A stretch of DNA of 50,249 nt. It comes from Acetobacteraceae bacterium (GTDB lineage: Bacteria > Pseudomonadota > Alphaproteobacteria > Acetobacterales > Acetobacteraceae). Shown in pieces: positions 23,525 through 32,957 of this stretch. The notes beneath the pieces are model-generated. The model ran no database searches. It was not told the DNA's origin and saw only the letters and a list, made by a program, of their open reading frames with translations. How positions within the stretch are numbered: the stretch's first letter is position 1; each line of letters begins with the position of its first letter. The DNA lies in NCBI GenBank assembly GCA_003506895.1, contig DNXO01000069.1, positions 87,089 through 137,337 on the forward strand. The letters are read 5' to 3'. The position numbers were made by a program, and so were the translations under genes.

Positions 23525-24637
23525 TCACCCCACCGCTTCAAGTTCGTCCGACTGCGTAGGGTTTGTAAGCTCTTGCCGCTGCCGGCGGCGGGCAAGCCAG
23601 CGGTGGCCTGATATCGCCATCTGACCTACGAAAGTGCGGGCGCCGGAGAAACTGCTCAGCAATGTTTCATTATTAGCCAAGCGGAACTTGAAGGGTTCCT
23701 CGCCACGAAGAAAATCCACGTGCTTCAGGCCGTGATCGAACGACCACCGCGCATATTCAACAATCAGGATCGTGCCCGGCGATGCGCGGTCGAACGCGGC
23801 GTCATATGCTGTGAAATATGCCTCCATCCGCCCTTGATAGACGAAATTCACCGACGCGGCGGCGATCTTTCCACCGCATTCCAGGATGAAGATCATCGCC
23901 AGGCCCGATCGCCAAATGTGATCGAGAATTGCACGCAAGACAACGCCATCCCCGCCGAGTAGCGAAGAGGTGGGATCGTTGACCCGTAACCAGGCGTGCT
24001 TCAGGGCGATAATCTCATCAAACAGCGAGGCCGGTTCCTCGCCTTTATCCACAAAACGAAACGAGACGTCGCCGCCCAGCTCAGCCAGGATGCGCTTGCC
24101 CCGTGTGTGATTGTTGCGGCCCTTCTTGTTGAGGGAGCGGAAAAACGCCTCTCCATCGGCCCATTCATTATCGATCCTCATACAGCGTTCGCTACGATCC
24201 GCGGGTTGAAGCCGCCCCTGGCCCAGAAAGGGAAGGCACTGGGAATCCGGACGTATCTGCTGTAACGATATCAGATCAAAACCACCGAAGCGGTTCAAGC
24301 CGTCCCACAACGCCGCGAACACGGTTGAGCCTGCGTAAGCCGGGTCGATCAGGCAATCGCAGTAATCGCTGAATAGTTGCGCCGCCCAGGTCAGCACCCG
24401 CAAGCCCGACCGGCGGTGTATGGCGCATGGCATCACGCCGCAAAGGCGGTCTCCGTCCCAGGCGAGGGCGATCTGGAGCCGCATCTCCCGGCGGTCCCGC
24501 ATCCCTGTCAACCAACCGCCGATCCACGCATGATCCTGAAAAATGAACGCTCCGGTTCGCTCCCACAACGCCCGCCACGCGCCCTGCACAGCGGTAAACC
24601 GAGCGACATCGGTTACAATTTCGACACGAAAAATCAC
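23525..24637 (-). CDS. CelD/BcsL-like GNAT acyltransferase (FemAB-like, Acetyltransf_6)
   Basis: A 370-residue protein. It resembles the Acetyltransf_6 family, with N-terminal FQDHAWIGGWLTG, central GRNNHTRGKRILAELGGDVS and a C-terminal GNAT core (AMIFILECGGKIAAASVNFV, then ILIVEYARWSFDHGLKHVDF). Relatives lie in cellulose or exopolysaccharide loci and are presumed to acylate sugars. A GTG start overlaps the fatty-acid hydroxylase stop (GTGA), showing translational coupling. The donor could be acetyl-CoA or a longer acyl chain. The exact acceptor is not identifiable. Confidence 0.8.
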   Translation of the reverse strand: MIFRVEIVTDVARFTAVQGAWRALWERTGAFIFQDHAWIGGWLTGMRDRREMRLQIALAWDGDRLCGVMPCAIHRRSGLRVLTWAAQLFSDYCDCLIDPAYAGSTVFAALWDGLNRFGGFDLISLQQIRPDSQCLPFLGQGRLQPADRSERCMRIDNEWADGEAFFRSLNKKGRNNHTRGKRILAELGGDVSFRFVDKGEEPASLFDEIIALKHAWLRVNDPTSSLLGGDGVVLRAILDHIWRSGLAMIFILECGGKIAAASVNFVYQGRMEAYFTAYDAAFDRASPGTILIVEYARWSFDHGLKHVDFLRGEEPFKFRLANNETLLSSFSGARTFVGQMAISGHRWLARRRQRQELTNPTQSDELEAVG

Positions 24638-25641
24638 ACAGTTTCTCCGGCATGGCGGTTCGGCCGAATGAGATTGCCCTTTGGGCGGGTGAGGCCCAGC
24701 CTGACGGCGATCTTCCGCAGCGGAACGACATGAAGACGATAGAGCGACTGATACTCGTCATGTTCGTCGTCGGTAAGTCCGAACACGAAGTCCTCATCGG
24801 GCTCCGGCACGACAAGGGTTCCAAACATCCGGTCCCAGATACTCAGGCTCAGGCCGAAATTCTTGTCCCAGTGCTTTTCGGCGATGCTGTGGTGAAGCTG
24901 ATGGTAATGCGGACTCAGCAAAACCGCGCTGAGATGTCGGCCATAGGAAAGTTTCAGGTGCGTGTGACGCACGAAGTCCATCATGAGGATGATATTGCGC
25001 AGGGCATAGACATTGATCCCGAAGACGGTGACTTCGACCGGATCGAGGGCAAAAAACATCCAGACGCCGTAGCAAAGTCCGGGGATCAGCCCGTCCCACC
25101 AGTGATTCATGATCTCGTCGATCGGGTGGACGCGATCCTTGGTGACGCCGACCATCACCTGCGCGGAATGGTGGACTTTATGCAACTCCCATAGGATCGG
25201 GATGCGATGCTGCATTCGGTGGTACAGATAATACGACAGATCGTACGCGATCAACATGCTGACTGTGAATGCGATCAACAGCATAGGGCCCGCGGCGGCG
25301 GGCGGATGGGTGGGCGGCCCGATCATCGCGGTCAGCACCCAGTACGCGAATTTTCCCGCTGCCACAGTCGAAACCACCAACGGCAGCACCAGAAGCGGCA
25401 TGAAAATCCGCCTCGATAGCCAAAACCAGAAATCCGCCCGCGCCGAGGGGTGCCTGAAAATCTCGGCTGGCAAAAAGTGCCGAATGAAGCCCCGCAAAGA
25501 CCACCGGTCGGGCGACGTCCTTATGTAGGTAACGATCGCCGCGAACAGCACCGTTGCCCACAACATCACCAGCGTGATCCCGTCCTCTCGCGACAGGTGC
25601 TCCCACGCCAATCCCCAGAGGCGATTGATCATGTCCGCCAT
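24634..25641 (-). CDS. Fatty-acid hydroxylase / sterol desaturase family membrane protein
   Basis: A 335-residue integral membrane di-iron enzyme. The histidine boxes are HRMQH, HKVHH and HYHQLHH, in the order of the fatty acid hydroxylase superfamily. Several hydrophobic segments surround them (for example FMPLLVLPLVVSTVAAG). Members hydroxylate or desaturate fatty acyl chains, sterols or sphingoid bases at the membrane. It starts two bases after the GMC oxidoreductase gene and overlaps the next by 4 bases. Its presence in a glycosyltransferase operon hints that the product carries a modified acyl chain or that a lipid carrier is tailored. Substrate unknown. Confidence 0.87.
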   Translation of the reverse strand: MADMINRLWGLAWEHLSREDGITLVMLWATVLFAAIVTYIRTSPDRWSLRGFIRHFLPAEIFRHPSARADFWFWLSRRIFMPLLVLPLVVSTVAAGKFAYWVLTAMIGPPTHPPAAAGPMLLIAFTVSMLIAYDLSYYLYHRMQHRIPILWELHKVHHSAQVMVGVTKDRVHPIDEIMNHWWDGLIPGLCYGVWMFFALDPVEVTVFGINVYALRNIILMMDFVRHTHLKLSYGRHLSAVLLSPHYHQLHHSIAEKHWDKNFGLSLSIWDRMFGTLVVPEPDEDFVFGLTDDEHDEYQSLYRLHVVPLRKIAVRLGLTRPKGNLIRPNRHAGETV

Positions 25642-25643
25642 GG

Positions 25644-27335
25644 CTAACTCACTGCCTCCTGGATCGAGGGAACCTGGGTAACAACCCGGCCAAGGTGTTT
25701 GGCAAGGCGCACCGCCATTGCAACGATTGTCAGCGTCGGATTCGCCTGGCTGGAGGTTGGGAAGGTGGAGCTGCCGGCGACATAGAGATTATTGACGCCG
25801 AAGACCTTGCAGTCCCGGTCGACGACCCCCGACCGCGCGCCGCTGCCCATGCGCGCTGTTCCGATATGATGGCCGCCATAGGCGCCGTCCCGGCGTACGA
25901 CGGTTTCGATATCGATTTCGTCCGATGCAAGAGAAAGTCGGCCGATCGATTGATCCGCCAGCTCCTGGCTCAGCAGATCGAACGATTTCGCGACGGTCTC
26001 CACATCCTGGCGACCATACCGCCAGTCCACGCGAATTTGCCGGTTACCGAAACGATCGACGCCGCTGCCCAGCCCAATCCGGCTGTCTGGGTTCGGCACC
26101 TGCTCCGCATGAAAATCCAGGCTGAACAGGTTGGTACGGGGGCGGATAATGACCGACGGGAACTTTCGGTCGGCCAAGGTTCGTGCTTTCAGCCAGTGAA
26201 ACAAAAACCGAGCGGTCGAGGGTGAGTCGATGACCGCGTTCATGCCATGGCGCAGCCAGGTTCTGTAGCTGGGCGGCACATCGCTGACCAAGCGTTTGGC
26301 ATATTCGTAGCTGATAAATCGTTGCGCAAGAAAGATCGCGGACAGCGGACCCGTGCCATGCCGAGGGTCCGCGATCCGGGGGTGATGAAGCCGGAAAACC
26401 GCATTGCCCAGCCCCATCGACGCTTGGGCCGTGGGACGGAGCGCGATTCGCCGGCGGCAGTAGGTTCCATCCGCTGCCAGGTCGTATCCGTGCCAAACGG
26501 CGTCAGACGCACCATTCACCCGCAGGCTACCGATCGTCCCAGCGATGTGGCACATATAAAAACGCCCGACCAGATCGTTGGCGTTCCCAATGCCGCCAGC
26601 ATGAACATCGTCTGAGGTCAGCAATAGGCGGGGCGTTTCCATCCCGCCCATCGCCAGTACGAACTGGTCCGCTGTGACGGAAAAGCTGTTGTCCTGGGTG
26701 GCGCGCACATCGACGCTATCGATCCGGCTACCGTCGCGCGCGGCACGCAGGCGGGTGACGGTCGCCGACAAAAGTACCCTGACATTTGGCGCTGAGCGGA
26801 GTCTGGCGCGATAACGGTCGCCGAAGTTCGTCGGACAACTGAAGCGCTCGATCCCATTGGTATCGAAGTGAAGCGGCGCGAAGCCGCGCAGCACGGGCCG
26901 CATACCGCCAGGCGTGGCCAGACGGGCATCGTATTCATATTCCCCCGCTTCGCACCAGGTATTCGCCGCGGCGTAATGGCGCTCGACCTCATCATAGCTG
27001 ATTGGCCAGCCGGAATGGTCGATCCATGGCCTGTTGTTGAAGTCGATCGGATCAAACGGCACACAACGGCCGCCCCAGATGGATGTGCCCCCGCCCAACA
27101 CGCGTTGCCGATACCTGTCGGGCGGACTATGCAGTCTTTCATCGGCAACTTCGCCAGCGTTGAGCGCCTGGGTGTCCGCGCTGGGCATCTCGCCCCCCGA
27201 TTCCAGTAGCAGGATGCTCTTCCCGGTCTTTGCCAGTTCCAGTGCCAGGGTGATGCCGGCCGGGCCGCCACCGACGATACAGATATTGGCTTGGACAACC
27301 GTGTCGCAGACGATGTCGTTGGCACTTTGGATCAT
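25644..27335 (-). CDS. GMC family FAD-dependent oxidoreductase
   Basis: A 563-residue flavoprotein. The FAD-binding motif ICIVGGGPAGITLALELA is at about residue 18. GMC signatures include RVLGGGTSIWGGRCVPFD, and the C-terminus has HHIGTARMG and LYVAGSSTFPTSSQANPT, holding the conserved His/Asn region. Known members oxidise alcohols, sugars or sterols. The start overlaps the preceding glycosyltransferase stop (ATGA). In this operon it might oxidise a sugar or a hydroxylated chain made by the neighbouring hydroxylase; that is inference. No signal peptide is present, so a cytoplasmic role is expected. Confidence 0.88.
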   Translation of the reverse strand: MIQSANDIVCDTVVQANICIVGGGPAGITLALELAKTGKSILLLESGGEMPSADTQALNAGEVADERLHSPPDRYRQRVLGGGTSIWGGRCVPFDPIDFNNRPWIDHSGWPISYDEVERHYAAANTWCEAGEYEYDARLATPGGMRPVLRGFAPLHFDTNGIERFSCPTNFGDRYRARLRSAPNVRVLLSATVTRLRAARDGSRIDSVDVRATQDNSFSVTADQFVLAMGGMETPRLLLTSDDVHAGGIGNANDLVGRFYMCHIAGTIGSLRVNGASDAVWHGYDLAADGTYCRRRIALRPTAQASMGLGNAVFRLHHPRIADPRHGTGPLSAIFLAQRFISYEYAKRLVSDVPPSYRTWLRHGMNAVIDSPSTARFLFHWLKARTLADRKFPSVIIRPRTNLFSLDFHAEQVPNPDSRIGLGSGVDRFGNRQIRVDWRYGRQDVETVAKSFDLLSQELADQSIGRLSLASDEIDIETVVRRDGAYGGHHIGTARMGSGARSGVVDRDCKVFGVNNLYVAGSSTFPTSSQANPTLTIVAMAVRLAKHLGRVVTQVPSIQEAVS

Positions 27336-28462
27336 CGCCGGCCCTCCTCGACGGGCGGCCAGGCGGCGGCCGTCATGCTTCCGTCGCGTGGTGTCAGAGC
27401 GGCATAAACCGACCCTACGGCGCGCGCGAACGCGTCCATGGTGAACAGCCGGTCATACAGTGCGGCACCTGCATCCGACAGTTGGGTCCCCAGCGCCGGG
27501 TCTTCCAGCAAGGTCAAGATGGCGGCAGCGATGGCGGCCTGATCGCCCGGTGAGACGAACAACGCGGTGCGCCGATCCTCCAGCACTTCCGGAATCGAAC
27601 CAACCGGCGTGCAGATCACCGGTGTGCGCGATGCCAGAGCCTCCAGAATGACAAGCGGCAAACCTTCATCATAGGCCGGCAGGATCAGTGCGTTCGATTC
27701 GACCATCAGTTCGCGGGCGGCATCCTGACTGACCCAGCCCGTGAACCTGACTCGATCGGCAATTCCCAGATCGGCGGTCATGGTTCGGTAAGTTTCGACC
27801 GGGCCGCCGCCGGCCATCGTCAGTTCTATGTTGTGGGCGCGAAGGCCGGAGAAGGCGCGCAACAGATCGGATACGCCTTTTCGTTCCAGCAGATTGCCGA
27901 CAAACAGAAGGCGGAACGGCGCATTGGATCGCGACGCGCGCGGCGCCGCAACGGTCGCCGGCACCCCGTTGTAAATGATGCTGATCCGGTTTGGTTTGAC
28001 GCCAAACGTGTCCATGACCCAACGCTGCCAGACGTCGCCGAGGACGACGCACTGGTCCGCGCTGTGAAACATCCAGCGCAGCAAGGCGCGTCCGGTGCTT
28101 CCCATCGAGTCATGGAACCGGACGATTTGGGCGGCATGCAGGTGCAGCAGCACGCGCCCGCCCACGAGTTTCGTTGCCCCCAGAAGCGCGGCCTTTCGAT
28201 AAACACTCCCTCGCTCGGCCAAGTTCAGGTGAACCACCGCCAGACGGCCGCGAGCCGCCTCCAGGAAGATCTTTCCCACAGCCGTTGCCAGGAAGAACGG
28301 CGACCATGCGATATGGCCGCCGCCACGCGATTCAAGGCGCTTCAGATCGAACCGACCCGACGGGTCCTGTCCCAGTGATGCGAGATAGGCCATGATGCTG
28401 CCCATGCCGCCGCCGACCTGTCCGTAGGGACAGGCCAGAAAAACCGTCCGATGCTCACTCAT
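27332..28462 (-). CDS. Glycosyltransferase family 4
   Basis: A 376-residue GT-B enzyme from the ATG at 28462, whose start overlaps the epimerase stop (ATGA). The N-terminal domain has FLACPYGQVGGGMGSI. The donor-binding C-terminal half has RLLFVGNLLERKGVSDLL and the E-x7-E-type segment PAYDEGLPLVILEALASRTP. GT4 enzymes transfer a nucleotide-activated sugar with retention. Donor and acceptor cannot be read from sequence. It is one of three GT-type genes in the block. Confidence 0.88.
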   Translation of the reverse strand: MSEHRTVFLACPYGQVGGGMGSIMAYLASLGQDPSGRFDLKRLESRGGGHIAWSPFFLATAVGKIFLEAARGRLAVVHLNLAERGSVYRKAALLGATKLVGGRVLLHLHAAQIVRFHDSMGSTGRALLRWMFHSADQCVVLGDVWQRWVMDTFGVKPNRISIIYNGVPATVAAPRASRSNAPFRLLFVGNLLERKGVSDLLRAFSGLRAHNIELTMAGGGPVETYRTMTADLGIADRVRFTGWVSQDAARELMVESNALILPAYDEGLPLVILEALASRTPVICTPVGSIPEVLEDRRTALFVSPGDQAAIAAAILTLLEDPALGTQLSDAGAALYDRLFTMDAFARAVGSVYAALTPRDGSMTAAAWPPVEEGRR

Positions 28463-29427
28463 GACAGGGCACGCTCCTTCTTTATGCGGTCGTCCCGAAT
28501 CACGGCGGCGATCATTTGGTCCGGCGGGGTTTGAGCAAGCCACAATGCTGATCGCGCGGCGGCGCTATCGACCCAGATATCTTGTTGGAACAGCGCGGTC
28601 AGAGAGGGCGTGATTGCCACGGTCCATGGCGCTTTGATCACCTTTGAACCGACGCGCCGGAAGGGTGCGAGCAGCTTGGTTTCGATCTTCACCATCCGGG
28701 CGGGGATACGGCGGATTGGCGTGGCATGGAGCGCCTTGCCGAACGCCATCAGGAACTGGTTCCACGTCAGTGCGGCAGGACTGGAAATGTTGAATATCCG
28801 TCCCGATATTTCGGGCGCGTCCAACGCCGACACGATCGCTGCGACGAGGTCGTCTATGAAGGCGAGATTGCAGCAGCCATCCCCAACGGTGCCGAGATCA
28901 CCAAGGCGCCCAGCCTGAAGCAATCGCGCCAGCCGTGTCGTCCACTGCGTGCTGCCCGGACCAAAGACGCATGTGGGCCGCAGGATGACGGCGTCCCCGC
29001 CATCGCTGACGTAACGTCCCACGATCTCTTCGCACGCGATCTTCGCTCGGCCATACCCACTGATCGGCGCCACCGGCACGTGGTCCTCGGTGACCGTTCC
29101 GGTCGCGGCGCCATACACCGCCATGCTGCTGAGGTGGACGATCCGGCGCGGCGGCAGCGAACGGGCCGCTTCGCACAATACCTGGGTCGCCCGCACCATC
29201 GTGCTTTCCTTTCCGGCGACGCAATTGATGACGCAATCGACATCGCGCAAGGCGCCAAGCACGGACTGCAAGTTTGTCGCGTCGACCCGGACCATGGACC
29301 GCCGCGAGGCTGCAATTGGCCGATAGACCGGGCTTCGTTCCAACGCGGCGGCCACGCGCGATCCGATAAAGCCGGATGCACCCAGGATCAGCACCGGCTT
29401 GCGTGAATAATCGATTGAATCAGGCAT
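28459..29427 (-). CDS. NAD-dependent epimerase/dehydratase
   Basis: A 322-residue extended short-chain dehydrogenase. The nucleotide-binding motif is LILGASGFIGSRVAAALE; catalytic residues are the Ser in VHLSSMAVYG and Tyr-x3-Lys in SGYGRAKIACEE. Such enzymes epimerise, dehydrate or reduce nucleotide sugars. It starts 3 bases after the acyltransferase stop and overlaps the next glycosyltransferase start. It probably supplies a sugar donor for the locus; the exact reaction is unknown. Confidence 0.85.
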   Translation of the reverse strand: MPDSIDYSRKPVLILGASGFIGSRVAAALERSPVYRPIAASRRSMVRVDATNLQSVLGALRDVDCVINCVAGKESTMVRATQVLCEAARSLPPRRIVHLSSMAVYGAATGTVTEDHVPVAPISGYGRAKIACEEIVGRYVSDGGDAVILRPTCVFGPGSTQWTTRLARLLQAGRLGDLGTVGDGCCNLAFIDDLVAAIVSALDAPEISGRIFNISSPAALTWNQFLMAFGKALHATPIRRIPARMVKIETKLLAPFRRVGSKVIKAPWTVAITPSLTALFQQDIWVDSAAARSALWLAQTPPDQMIAAVIRDDRIKKERALS

Positions 29428-29430
29428 GAT

Positions 29431-30483
29431 TTATCCAGGTGCTGGCATCGTGGAAACTGGCCGCCTGGTGCGCAGGCGAAGCAGTAACGGCTGCTCAATC
29501 ACAACGTGGGTGATTTGCCCAACGATCGCGCTGACAACGAGGCTTAGTATAATGGAGGCGCCAAGGCCGGCCCAATCAAACGATATCGACCGAGCGCACA
29601 ATATGAAGACGACCGGAATGACAAAGCCATGGGTCAGGTAGGTCGCATAAGATGCGTTGCCGGCTGCCAGCAACCATCGCGGCAGGTGCCGTCTGATGGT
29701 CATCTCGGCGGAAACTGTCGATGCCACGATGCAGGCCGCGGGCACGCCCCAGGTGAGTGGACGCGCCAACCCGTCGCCAACCGGAACCATAAGCAGAAGT
29801 GCGAACCCGACCGACCCGGTGATCATGCCGACCGCGGGCGGCAGTGATTGCAGGCGGGGAATTGCGTTTCCTATCGCGATCCCGAAGAGAAACTCGGCGA
29901 CAATCGTATTGGCGAAATCGTCCGGCGGGCTGATGAAGGCAAGTGCCGCGAACGCCAGCAGCACCGGGATACAAACGCGGCCGAGCGAGACGCGCATGAG
30001 AAGTGCCACGGTGACCAATATGTAAAACAGCATCTCATATGTCAGCGTCCAGCCGACCGGTAGGACGGGGCGGATAAGTCCCGTCGCATCACGCACGGGC
30101 AGCAGCAAGTAGGATCCGATCGTGTAGAACGGATCCAGCGTGGTACGTTCTACCATCTCCGGCAGGGCCAGGACGGCTGCGATCTTCGTGGTGGTGACAA
30201 GCCAGTACAGCGGAACGATCCGGATTAGCCGATCCTTCGCGAAGGTCCACGCGGGGTTCGGGCGCCCTGCGTTACGCTGCGTGGATATCGTCATCACCAA
30301 GCCACTGATGACGAAAAAGATATCGACGCCGGCTGCTCCGTTTGGCCAGTAATCTCCGGGCTGGTAGCCGGGCATATGCGTCGTCCACTGCTCTACCGCG
30401 TGGTAGGCGACCACAAGCAGGGCCGCTACCGCGCGCAGGCACTGGACGCCAAGCAGATCCTGCCGGCGCGATTGTTGCAGCAT
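29431..30483 (-). CDS. Acyltransferase-3 family membrane protein (exopolysaccharide acyltransferase type)
   Basis: A 350-residue polytopic protein with about ten hydrophobic helices. The N-terminal CLRAVAALLVVAYHAVEQW contains the family histidine, and FFVISGLVMTIS follows, as in OafA/ExoZ-type enzymes. They move acyl groups across the membrane and acylate surface sugars. The start shares an A with the Wzz-like stop (TGATG). It could provide O-acetyl or similar decoration of the polymer. An O-antigen polymerase was considered because of the many helices, but the motifs are those of acyltransferase-3. Confidence 0.87.
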   Translation of the reverse strand: MLQQSRRQDLLGVQCLRAVAALLVVAYHAVEQWTTHMPGYQPGDYWPNGAAGVDIFFVISGLVMTISTQRNAGRPNPAWTFAKDRLIRIVPLYWLVTTTKIAAVLALPEMVERTTLDPFYTIGSYLLLPVRDATGLIRPVLPVGWTLTYEMLFYILVTVALLMRVSLGRVCIPVLLAFAALAFISPPDDFANTIVAEFLFGIAIGNAIPRLQSLPPAVGMITGSVGFALLLMVPVGDGLARPLTWGVPAACIVASTVSAEMTIRRHLPRWLLAAGNASYATYLTHGFVIPVVFILCARSISFDWAGLGASIILSLVVSAIVGQITHVVIEQPLLLRLRTRRPVSTMPAPG

Positions 30484-32009
30484 CAGGCCGGCACAACCAG
30501 GACCGAGGATGACGGGCCGCCGATTGTCCGCATCTCGGGCACCGATGCCAGCACGGTCAGGCCGGTATCCATCTCCAGCGCCTCGGGCCGCAAGTAGATC
30601 GCCCGGAAGAAGTGGGACATCAGGATCGACCCGATTGAGAGCAGCATGCTGACCACGATTCCGGCTAAAAGAATTAGATGCCGGGTGGGCTGCGGTGTTA
30701 CCGGGACATTCGGCGGTTGGATGACGCGCACGGAAGACTCGCGATGTGCTTCGACCGCTTCTACCGTCTGCCGCTCATCCAGGATTTTCGTGACCGCCTT
30801 GTAGTTGTCCTCAAGGATCGCCCTGTTGCGCTCCAGTTGGTGCAATTGCGATTCATCGGCATCGAGTGCATCAATGACCTTGTTCAATGCCGTGAGTTGC
30901 GTGGCGATCGCATCATGACCGGCCAGACTGGAACGCAGGTCGGCTTCGGTCTTGTTGCGGTCGGCCTGCACGCCGTAAGCCTGCGTGGCCTGCATGCGGG
31001 CGATGTCGGTTTCGCGCTCCAAAGCCTGACGGCGCGCCTCGTCGACCGCGGGGGAGCCGCGATAACGGCTTTGTGCATCTTCCTCGCGCTGGCGATAGGC
31101 CTGTACCATTCCTTGCAAGGCGGCGGACGCGTTCGGTGCGCCCTTCTTCGTGCCGGCCACTTGGCCGAGCTGCTGGTTCAGTTGCGCTAGCTTCGCCGAT
31201 TGTTCCGCGATCATGGCCTCGGACTTGGTCAGCGCTGTTTCAAGATCACCCTGTTGTTTCAGAAGGATCGCGCGGCGTTCCGAGAAGTTGCTGATGTCGT
31301 GCTGCTGCTTGAACGCCTGTAGAGCTGTGTCCGCGCCAGTGAGCTGTTTGCTGACGACATCTCGCTGAACCTGCACGATCGGAGCCTGCACATCGCCATA
31401 CAGCTTCGTTCTCAGCACGAAGTATTGCGCTTCCAGAATTCGTAATGCGCCGGCGGAGACCATTTTATCCGGATTGGTGAAATCCAGGCCGATGACGCTG
31501 GACTTCTTGTCCACCGTGATTGTCAGGTTGCGTGCGAAAGCATCGACAGCCCGCGCCATGGGATCAGCGGATTCCGCATCGGCTGTTCTCTCGGTCATGC
31601 CGAGCGAGTCGGTAATGAACAGCCGGATGTCCTGCATCCACTTCGCAATCGGTCCTGGCTTTTCCAGTAATTTCGGGTACATTTTCCCGATTCCGATTTC
31701 CCGAATTACTGTTCTGTGCAGATCGTCGCTGCCAAGGATACTCGCTTCCGTGCGCAGCACCTGCTCGGCGTCCACCCCGCCGCTGTTCATGAACTGCTGT
31801 CCGGCCGCCGGCCGGAAGGTGTGCTCCGTCCCCATCAGCACCAAGAGGCTGGATTTTGCTTTGTAGTCCGGCTGAATCTGAATGGCGATCAGGACGCATA
31901 ACGCCATGATGCAGAAGAAGATCAGCCCGATCCTGGCTTTCTGCGAAAATGCGGTTAGAAACAGGTCCCGCATCACAAGCCGTGGCGGAAGAGCGAGCGT
32001 TTCGTTCAT
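30483..32009 (-). CDS. Wzz/GumC-like polysaccharide chain-length determinant
   Basis: A 508-residue inner-membrane protein. TM1 (IGLIFFCIMALCVLIAIQI) is at about 27-45 and TM2 (LILLAGIVVSMLLSIGSIL) at about 450-468. Between them is a long periplasmic region rich in coiled-coil heptads (QQGDLETALTKSEAMIAEQS and onward). A PNVPVTPQPTR motif precedes TM2, as expected for the PCP-2a/GumC class. Such proteins set chain length and talk to a cytoplasmic CpsD-like ATPase, here encoded separately at 35574-36305. No fused kinase domain. Its ATG overlaps the small ORF stop upstream (ATGA). Confidence 0.88.
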   Translation of the reverse strand: MNETLALPPRLVMRDLFLTAFSQKARIGLIFFCIMALCVLIAIQIQPDYKAKSSLLVLMGTEHTFRPAAGQQFMNSGGVDAEQVLRTEASILGSDDLHRTVIREIGIGKMYPKLLEKPGPIAKWMQDIRLFITDSLGMTERTADAESADPMARAVDAFARNLTITVDKKSSVIGLDFTNPDKMVSAGALRILEAQYFVLRTKLYGDVQAPIVQVQRDVVSKQLTGADTALQAFKQQHDISNFSERRAILLKQQGDLETALTKSEAMIAEQSAKLAQLNQQLGQVAGTKKGAPNASAALQGMVQAYRQREEDAQSRYRGSPAVDEARRQALERETDIARMQATQAYGVQADRNKTEADLRSSLAGHDAIATQLTALNKVIDALDADESQLHQLERNRAILEDNYKAVTKILDERQTVEAVEAHRESSVRVIQPPNVPVTPQPTRHLILLAGIVVSMLLSIGSILMSHFFRAIYLRPEALEMDTGLTVLASVPEMRTIGGPSSSVLVVPA

Positions 32010-32215
32010 GGTTTAAATCCTGCCAGGTTGGCGTGGGACGGGCGGGCACCACGGCGTTCTGTGGTGCGCCGCGGGCTGGGCGGCGTCCGGCGACGCAACG
32101 ACATCGCGGGCACTTTGCCAGGGAAGACGGTCATGGCGATCATGCATGCAGTCTTGAAGAAAAGACCGACGCGTTTCAGGATCGCGGTGAACAACAGACG
32201 CCATAGCGTCCTCAT
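32006..32215 (-). CDS. Small 69-residue hypothetical protein coupled to both neighbours
   Basis: Not recognised. A 69-residue ORF with an ATGA overlap to the WecG-like gene upstream (32212-32215) and another ATGA to the Wzz-like gene downstream (32006-32009). Having both is a strong sign of real translation. The first 35 residues are hydrophobic/basic and helical in look (WRLLFTAILKRVGLFFKTAC), suitable for a membrane-surface helix. The rest is Pro/Arg-rich and probably disordered. It may be a membrane-associated accessory peptide, or simply a coupling ORF that keeps ribosomes passing to wzz. No competing long frame explains the 200-base gap. Confidence 0.55.
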   Translation of the reverse strand: MRTLWRLLFTAILKRVGLFFKTACMIAMTVFPGKVPAMSLRRRTPPSPRRTTERRGARPSHANLAGFKP

Positions 32216-32955
32216 GGTCGGTTACTTAACTGATCTTCAACGACCGCCCGGCCGAAGCCGATTGTCGCGGTAACGTAGCGTCTCGCCAAGCGTGAAGGTT
32301 CTTGAAGCAGGCGCCAAAGCCATTCAAGCCCAACCGCCTGCCACCTGCGCGAGGCGCGTTTGACCAGCCCCAGTTCTATCTTCACCGCCTGGCCAACGCA
32401 GAAAGCCCAGCAGGGCGGTAGCAATGCGCGATGTGTATCGACAAAGACCTCGCTGCGAGGTGCCCCGACAGCCATGATCAGGGTGGTTGTGCCGTGCCGC
32501 CGTATCGTTTCGGCCAACCGGGCACAGTAGCCGGTGTCCCGTTCGAACCCGAACGGCGGAATCGTTATGTCGCAAACGGTCCCGGTTCGGGCCGCCCAAT
32601 CACGGACGGCTTCCATCGTTCGGTCACAGTCCACGACGAAGAACAACCGTTGCCAGGACGGGTATGGCACCATTCGCATCAGTTCGGAGGTAATTTCGCA
32701 GCCCGTGACGCGCTCAACGGGAAGGCCGCACCAGCGCGCATAGGCTTGAACAGGCCAACCGTCGCAGACGATACGGGCGGCGCTGCCATAGGCGCGCGCC
32801 AGAGCCGGTAATCGCCTTATCATCGCGATATGGTCGATGTTCGGCGTCACCACCAGCGACACGCCCTCAACCGTTGGGGTATGGATCGCGGTACGGGCGA
32901 TTTCCCGCGCCGAGTCCATGCTCAGCGTCAGCCCGAATGGGTGGGCAATTCTCAT
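32212..32955 (-). CDS. WecG/TagA/CpsF family glycosyltransferase
   Basis: About 247 residues from the ATG at 32955, two bases after the GT4 stop; a longer version from 33021 would overlap that gene by 64 bases. The family pattern is clear: VVTPNIDHIAMIRR, then ARIVCDGWPVQAYARWCGLP, IMAVGAPRSEVFV and a basic C-terminal GLEWLWRLLQEPSRLARRY. Characterised members add N-acetylmannosamine or related sugars to an undecaprenyl-linked acceptor. The exact sugar is unknown. Downstream coupling to the small ORF is by ATGA. Confidence 0.87.
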   Translation of the reverse strand: MRIAHPFGLTLSMDSAREIARTAIHTPTVEGVSLVVTPNIDHIAMIRRLPALARAYGSAARIVCDGWPVQAYARWCGLPVERVTGCEITSELMRMVPYPSWQRLFFVVDCDRTMEAVRDWAARTGTVCDITIPPFGFERDTGYCARLAETIRRHGTTTLIMAVGAPRSEVFVDTHRALLPPCWAFCVGQAVKIELGLVKRASRRWQAVGLEWLWRLLQEPSRLARRYVTATIGFGRAVVEDQLSNRP

Positions 32956-32957
32956 GC

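Noticed and set aside
29431..30483. Wzy polymerase or Wzx flippase
   Set aside because: The motifs LRAVAALLVVAYHA and FFVISGLVM are those of acyltransferase-3.
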